A stretch of 64,000 nucleotides of DNA from Candidozyma auris (taxonomy: Eukaryota; Ascomycota; Pichiomycetes; Serinales; Metschnikowiaceae), in contig NC_072813.1 in NCBI RefSeq assembly GCF_003013715.1, positions 1,984,001 through 2,048,000 on the forward strand, read 5' to 3'. The notes beneath the pieces were generated by a model that saw only the letters and a list, made by a program, of their open reading frames with translations, did no database searches and was not told the DNA's origin. Each line of letters opens with the position of its first letter. The stretch's first letter is position 1. Position numbers and translations under genes: made by a program. Below are positions 59,387-64,000 of the stretch, one piece after another.

Positions 59387-60088
59387 TTATTCAACCCACT
59401 CCCAAGTGAGCTTGATTCTTCCCAAGTCCTTATTTGCGATCTTTTCAAATGCAGATGGGGATAAGTCCAAGTCATCACGAGCACATCCGACACACCTATC
59501 CACAACAGCAACTTCAACAGACTTGCCCTCATAAAAGGCTCTGATCTTCTTTCCACATAAGGTATTCTTGTTAGGATTGCCATTTGGAGTCTTCTCATCG
59601 TACAACTCGTGAGAAATGGCCACAATCATATCACTTGCAGAGTTAACTTTACCACAAGCACCCATTTCAGGATCGTAGTAAGTGCCCTCTCCAGAAAAGA
59701 CTGAACCAGATGCCTGAGAGCTTGTGGTTGCGCTCTCGGAACTTGTGGTGGTCGGAGTCAACAGTGGCTCGGATGAGTAAACCGATGGCGCGATTGTCTG
59801 AGTCGATGCAACTTCTGTTGCTGATGATTCAACAGGTGGTTTATCATTTGATGGGCTTGGTTCGGTAGGCAGACTTTCTTCGGTTGGAGCGTTTGCAGCC
59901 AAAGCTGTTGCGCTTGGCGCAGATGAGGTGCCACGGTTGGACACCGATGCAAGGTGGGCAGTGTACTGGTCGTATCCAACTGTTACAGTAGTGTAGGCAT
60001 ACTCGGTAACCCATTTAACAGCAGGAACAGGAGAACCCTTGATTTGACTAGCAACAACGAGAGTAGTAACGAGGGTGGAGAATTTCAT
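59387..60088 (-). CDS. Secreted expansin-like / RlpA-type double-psi beta-barrel protein
   Basis: A small secreted protein of 233 residues. The signal peptide MKFSTLVTTLVVASQIKG is followed by a conserved short region (VKWVTEYAYTTVTVGYDQYT), a Ser/Thr/Pro-rich linker (about 45-130) likely to be O-mannosylated, and a C-terminal double-psi barrel (133-233). The barrel has GEGTYYDPEMGACGKVNS, NPNKNTLCGKKIRAFYEG, VEVAVVDRCVGCARDDLDLS and GRIKLTWEWVE. The cysteine pattern and DxxxGC-type centre match fungal expansin-like and barwin-like domains, which act on or bind wall polysaccharides. No catalytic Asp pair is proven, so binding or loosening of wall glucan is inferred. The start at 60088 gives a clean signal peptide. 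Confidence 0.85.
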   Translation of the reverse strand: MKFSTLVTTLVVASQIKGSPVPAVKWVTEYAYTTVTVGYDQYTAHLASVSNRGTSSAPSATALAANAPTEESLPTEPSPSNDKPPVESSATEVASTQTIAPSVYSSEPLLTPTTTSSESATTSSQASGSVFSGEGTYYDPEMGACGKVNSASDMIVAISHELYDEKTPNGNPNKNTLCGKKIRAFYEGKSVEVAVVDRCVGCARDDLDLSPSAFEKIANKDLGRIKLTWEWVE

Positions 60089-60892
60089 TGGGTATAAGGA
60101 ATGTAAGATGGTTAAGGAAAGACAAGGTAGTATAAAGGAGTGTATGCGCAAGGATATCCAAGACCGTGGCGTTAAAAGGAATGAAACTGAAGTGAGTGTG
60201 TTTGAAATCTTATGTATGGGCGAAGCTCGTCTTTTATATTACAGAGCACCCCTCTCGGTTTCGTTGACGCTTCGCGAATTGAAAGTGCCTGAATCGAACG
60301 AAAATTGTCGAAATGTACACAGGAAAGATATGTTTCTGAAGGGTCTAGCTAGCGCGCTTGGATCACCGCTCAAGCAGGTGCATAAATTACATGCAGCTTT
60401 AGGTGTGAAAGAAGATGGGCTAGACTCACACACACACACAGACACACAATACACCTTTCAAGGTTCTCTATTGTATCAATTCTGAAGATTGAATTAATCG
60501 TAACTTATTTTTCGGCTAGGGACGCACTTAAGCAATGCACAAATAGTTTTCAGAACACTGAAAGAGAGGCTAATCCACTCTTGGTGTGAAGAGCATTTAT
60601 GAAAGCCTCAGTGGTACCTAAAAAAACCTCAATCGCCAGTAAAATGGCATTCAAAAGTGCTGTCCCGAGGTTCATAAGGAGACGCCTCCGATGCGCGTAA
60701 ACTGTGTTCGAATTTAAGCGGTCAGTGCGCGTTCGTTAAGTGCATAGCCGTGCCTTCTCAAGTGGATAAGTTCGAGAGATTGCAGGTTCAGATCGCTGTC
60801 AATAGTTCTGGACACAAGAGTAATGTCACAACCAGGCACGTCTGGAACATCAGAACAACACCTTCTGCTATGTGAAGCTCGAACTCCTGAAA
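60089..60892. promoter_or_regulatory. Expansin-like gene promoter and TAD2 3' region
   Basis: 804 bases without a gene. A short (CA)n run sits at 60427-60447. A tRNA T-arm-like GGTTCAGATC occurs at about 60785 but does not fold as a tRNA. Confidence 0.4.
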
Positions 60893-61885
60893 CTAAACAT
60901 TCCAACGAACTTTTCCATCGTCATCAATAAAAGGAAGCAAGCGATCAAGAGCTTGGATATCCTCTTCTACTGTTATATCGCCCTTAGGGTAAAGGTTCTT
61001 GACATGCGGAATTGACAAAATTGCTTGTGCGTCAACAAGCTCGTGAAATCGATAGCCTTTGCCAATTAAAGGAGACATTTCGATGTCTTCCGCAGGACCA
61101 GGGAAGAAGAGCCTTAAGCGTTCGGAGCCATACAACGTTACAAATTCAGTTTCGGTCAAAAATTGGTCAAAAGGGATATTAGGAGGAAAGGATTTTCCCT
61201 CAATATCTTTGTTTTTCTTTATTTTGGGAACTGGGGCACTTTCATTTTCTTGAATATAAAAGCAACGAAGTAAATAAACTGCTTCCGTCCTCATGATCCC
61301 TCCGAAGCTCGCATAGTAGTTAGGTATACTAGATTGCTGCACCTTAATGACCGAACCGTTTCCACCAAATCTATCGTTGGCGGCTCCGAAAAAAACCTCG
61401 CCAATGCCAAGTTGTTGTAGAGCCAGCGCGCACATAACACAAGGTTCTACGGTAACATATAAAGCCACGCCACTGAAGAACTTCGAAATATTTTCAAGAG
61501 ACGCACCTACTAAGTGGTTCTCCTCCAAGACTCTATCAATCGCAACAAATTCCGCATGTCGAGTGCCGTTGAGAGATGCATTTGTGTCGTTGCAACCATA
61601 GCTGAGAATCTTGCCAGTTCGTTTATCGACGAGCAAGCATGCCACAGGTGTCTCCAAGTTACACAATGCACGATATGCAACAAAAGTCGCTAATGCTAGG
61701 AATTTGAAATGTGGAGTGAGATCTTTCATATGTCTGGAAGGATTCAATCTCAGCTCAGGCGCTGTTATGGAACTATGAAAGCCCGGGGACGATTGCGACC
61801 CACCTAACTGTTGCGCGATGAGCATCTGCAGGGCGCTCGGGATCGGAATCGTACGTATTTGCTGATTTTCAAAATTGGGAGTCAT
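60893..61885 (-). CDS. TAD2: TAD2, catalytic subunit of tRNA adenosine deaminase
   Basis: Deaminates adenosine 34 to inosine in the anticodon of several tRNAs, together with Tad3. The deaminase domain has TPVACLLVDKRTGKILSYG, NDTNASLNGTRHAEFVAID with catalytic His-Ala-Glu (110-112), and the zinc site EPCVMC (147-152), then FGAANDRFGGNGSVI and LLRCFYIQENESAPVPK. The catalytic Glu separates Tad2 from Tad3, which lacks it. I list the first ATG of the frame (61885, 330 residues). The yeast protein aligns only from the ATG at 61729 (MKDLTPHF), so the first 52 residues may be untranslated or a lineage-specific extension. It is divergent from PPE1 across about 410 bp. Confidence 0.9.
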   Translation of the reverse strand: MTPNFENQQIRTIPIPSALQMLIAQQLGGSQSSPGFHSSITAPELRLNPSRHMKDLTPHFKFLALATFVAYRALCNLETPVACLLVDKRTGKILSYGCNDTNASLNGTRHAEFVAIDRVLEENHLVGASLENISKFFSGVALYVTVEPCVMCALALQQLGIGEVFFGAANDRFGGNGSVIKVQQSSIPNYYASFGGIMRTEAVYLLRCFYIQENESAPVPKIKKNKDIEGKSFPPNIPFDQFLTETEFVTLYGSERLRLFFPGPAEDIEMSPLIGKGYRFHELVDAQAILSIPHVKNLYPKGDITVEEDIQALDRLLPFIDDDGKVRWNV

Positions 61886-62298
61886 CCTCTCAAATTTCTG
61901 GGTGTATTGTTTCTTCAGCGACAGCAACTGAGACTGTTCATTGTGCTTAGTTCGACTCTGAAGATATGCGAGACAGACTTGATTTTTGGCACAAGTACAA
62001 TCACGTTTGATGTACTCACATATTCATGTATGTTCAAGAAGTTTAAAAGTAAGAACCTTGGTTGCTTCCACAAATACTTGTTACTTTGAAAAAAATTGAC
62101 TCTAATGAGTACTTGAGGAAATCTCACATCAAGCGAGTGTATCTTTAAATTCCTTCCTTTTCTTCAACACATATAGAATACCTGCAGATTACATATAAAT
62201 CAAATGGTGCAAGGTCAATAAAGCTTTTCACTGAAGTTGCCGTATTTCCTATTGCAACTGGAGCGGTATTTACCAGATGTCTCGCCACAAGATTCTGA
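61886..62298. promoter_or_regulatory. TAD2-PPE1 divergent promoter
   Basis: 413 AT-rich bases between two divergent genes. No specific element is recognised. Confidence 0.4.
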
Positions 62299-63417
62299 AT
62301 GAGTGACTTGGAAAGAAAATTATTTGAAACGAAAAGACTGAAGGTTTCTCTCGAGCCGATCGAAGAGCAGCCGACTGAAAGATATGCTCTCGATAATACC
62401 CAGAAGGAAGTCAGACACTTGATGAATGAATCCTGGAGAAACACTCTTTTTGAGCAACGCAAAAAATTGTTAACTTTTGAGGATAAGTTTTATCGAGACT
62501 CTACCCATTATGTTCAAACATATTATCTACCCCCAGAGCTGAATGATTTACCAGTGTTGGTGTGTCATCACGGCGCTGGGTCATCATCACTGACATTTCT
62601 TGCCTTCATTTCAGCTCTAAAATCACAGACTGAATATCCCCGTCCAGGTGTTTTTCTATTTGATATGTTTGGCCATGGTCGATCTACTGACCGTCCAGAG
62701 AAGAATTATGAATTGGACGCTTTGACTGACGATTTTAGTTTCATCATGACGGAGTTCTTGGCAAGGACTCTGGCCAAAAGACTTTTTTTTATTGGTCATT
62801 CACTTGGAGGATCTATAATGACCAACTTTCTCGCTAGGGATAATCTGTTGTTGCAGAAAGTTTCTGGATTAGCTCTCTTGGATATTGTTGAGGAAACGGC
62901 TGTGCGGTCTCTCAATAAAGTTAGCTTCTTTCTTAAGTCCAGGCCAAGGCAATTTAATGACTATGAAGATGCGATGTATTGGCATTTGAACAGCAAGCTA
63001 TTGAATAATGAAGAGTCTGCGAAACTCAGTATTTATGATCTTTTCACCGAAGACGCTCAAGGATGTCTCAAGTGGCGTGCTGATTTAGAAGGCATGGCAC
63101 ATTTCTGGGGAGATTGGTTTCTTGGAATGTCTGAGAAGTTTTTAAGGTGTGACGAACCTATGACAAAGAAGATACCTAAACTTCTTGTTCTTGCGGGTAA
63201 CGAGCATCTTGACAAGGACTTGATCATCGGACAAATGCAAGGAAAATATCAGCTATTAGTATTTGATAATCTACTTGAGACAGGCCATTTCATTCAAGAG
63301 GATATTCCCAAGAAGCTTAGCATCAGCATTTTGGAATTCTTGAAGAGACATGACATCGCATACATTGAGCGCACACAGACAACCAGAAGGTCTCTTTGGG
63401 GTGGTTCGATACATTAA
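62299..63417 (+). CDS. PPE1: PPE1, PP2A methylesterase
   Basis: Removes the C-terminal methyl ester from the PP2A catalytic subunit, opposing Ppm1. The 372-residue alpha/beta hydrolase has the PME-1 oxyanion motif LVCHHGAGSSSLTF (87-100), DMFGHGRS, the nucleophile elbow GHSLGG (Ser168), LLDIVEETA (Asp195 candidate) and ETGHFIQED with the catalytic His (about 344). Length and motif order match yeast Ppe1 (400). The ATG at 62299 begins MSDLERKLFE. It overlaps no other gene and is convergent with QNS1 (25-bp gap). Confidence 0.94.
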   Translation: MSDLERKLFETKRLKVSLEPIEEQPTERYALDNTQKEVRHLMNESWRNTLFEQRKKLLTFEDKFYRDSTHYVQTYYLPPELNDLPVLVCHHGAGSSSLTFLAFISALKSQTEYPRPGVFLFDMFGHGRSTDRPEKNYELDALTDDFSFIMTEFLARTLAKRLFFIGHSLGGSIMTNFLARDNLLLQKVSGLALLDIVEETAVRSLNKVSFFLKSRPRQFNDYEDAMYWHLNSKLLNNEESAKLSIYDLFTEDAQGCLKWRADLEGMAHFWGDWFLGMSEKFLRCDEPMTKKIPKLLVLAGNEHLDKDLIIGQMQGKYQLLVFDNLLETGHFIQEDIPKKLSISILEFLKRHDIAYIERTQTTRRSLWGGSIH

Positions 63418-63441
63418 ACAATTACACGATACACCATCATT

Positions 63442-64000
63442 CTACTGTGCTTCTCCATCCGTTTTACCAATTTTGTGGACCATTTCATCAATTTTCTTAC
63501 TGGCTAATGGAAAGCGCGGGTTGATTAAAAATGGTCTCAAATCGAAACGATTGTCATCGGGCGAATATTGTTCGGCGTGATAGGCTGGCGTCATTGTAGT
63601 CATTTTATGGCGGTTAATAGCGTAAAAGAACCAAAACTTTTTCACTTTTTCGGCAACGATTTCTGCGGAGTAGTTGAAAGGAGGCTGAGACCATTCATGA
63701 TATAGTTTGATGAACATCGATTGTGGTCCACATTTATCCACCTTACGTAGCTTACCAAAACGAGAGAGCTCAGCATAAGTCATACCCATGTCGACTTCAT
63801 CAGACTGAACGTAATCCTTCGTGATGGGCTCTAACTCTGCGGTAGGAGTAGCGTCCAAAAAATCTTTCAAAATCGGAAGCTCGTAACAATCTCTCGCCCA
63901 TTTTATAAACGATTTTAGATCAGTCTTAGAAATCCCGCCGATCGGATTGATATCAGCACTAGAGCAATCGTATTTGGTGAGATACCCTCGTAAACATTCA
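63442..64000 (-). CDS. QNS1: QNS1, glutamine-dependent NAD synthetase (5' partial)
   Basis: Last step of NAD synthesis (deamido-NAD to NAD). Only the C-terminal synthetase part is present; the frame runs off the right edge. The visible part contains [19 protein letters not shown] (the region of the deamido-NAD site), [49 protein letters not shown] and [20 protein letters not shown] then [13 protein letters not shown]. These are highly conserved in eukaryotic NAD synthetases. The N-terminal glutaminase domain lies outside the window. Confidence 0.94.
   Translation of the reverse strand, partial: ECLRGYLTKYDCSSADINPIGGISKTDLKSFIKWARDCYELPILKDFLDATPTAELEPITKDYVQSDEVDMGMTYAELSRFGKLRKVDKCGPQSMFIKLYHEWSQPPFNYSAEIVAEKVKKFWFFYAINRHKMTTMTPAYHAEQYSPDDNRFDLRPFLINPRFPLASKKIDEMVHKIGKTDGEAQ

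Noticed and set aside
60714..60830. tRNA-like box B (GGTTCAGATC near 60785)
   Set aside because: The flanking bases do not form a 5-bp T stem, and no A box or acceptor stem is seen. It may be a chance match or a decayed tRNA.

Overview
This window is yeast chromosomal DNA. Genes are dense, almost intron-free, on both strands, and separated by short AT-rich spacers with poly-T runs and TATATAA boxes. All confidently named genes have ascomycete-yeast counterparts. Several CTG codons fall where homologues have serine, most clearly in TRM9 (14333-14335) and SEY1 (723-725). The gene set also includes a GlcNAc catabolic cluster, BTA1 and an MNN2-type mannosyltransferase. Together these point to the CUG-Ser clade (Candida/Clavispora/Metschnikowia relatives). 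Leucines written for CTG in conceptual translations should therefore be read as serine. The species cannot be fixed from the sequence alone.

Layout. 1-1073: 3' part of SEY1. 1959-6205: GlcNAc cluster HXK1 > < NAG1, DAC1 >, in which HXK1 has one in-frame TAA and DAC1 one frameshift while NAG1 is intact. 6744-14722: JID1, ARO7, BTA1, TAF11, GPI17 and TRM9. 14723-21609: a 1.8 kb gene-free stretch, then a 1682-residue disordered protein with 71-76-residue tandem repeats and polyproline, family unknown. 22158-25319: PPM1 and an MNN2-family mannosyltransferase, tail to tail. 26261-33287: SNX41, RPN9, PTM1, SNX4. 33484-39774: DCW1, a Cys-rich putative regulator and the epsin ENT2. 39966-46814: RTT107, the B-cyclin CLB2 and a coiled-coil protein. 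47025-54383: SSN2 (MED13), DYN2 with a 49-bp intron, APT1 and an unrecognised membrane or secreted protein. 54621-59170: SPT5 and SSL1. 59387-64000: a secreted expansin-like protein, TAD2, PPE1 and the 3' part of QNS1.

Functional links. HXK1, NAG1 and DAC1 are the three GlcNAc catabolic steps. Their promoters share an identical 12-mer (AAATGTAACATC) and TGCAAC half-sites, including perfect 12-bp and 16-bp palindromes between NAG1 and DAC1. SNX41 and SNX4 encode sorting nexins expected to dimerise, and they flank a proteasome lid gene. PPM1 and PPE1 are the methylase and demethylase of PP2A. TRM9 and TAD2 both modify the tRNA wobble position. TAF11, SSN2, SPT5 and SSL1 are parts of the RNA polymerase II machinery.

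Most interesting points: the paired lesions in the GlcNAc pathway with its still recognisable operators, the orphan repeat protein, the very short DYN2 intron, and a GPI17 that appears to lack its C-terminal membrane anchor.
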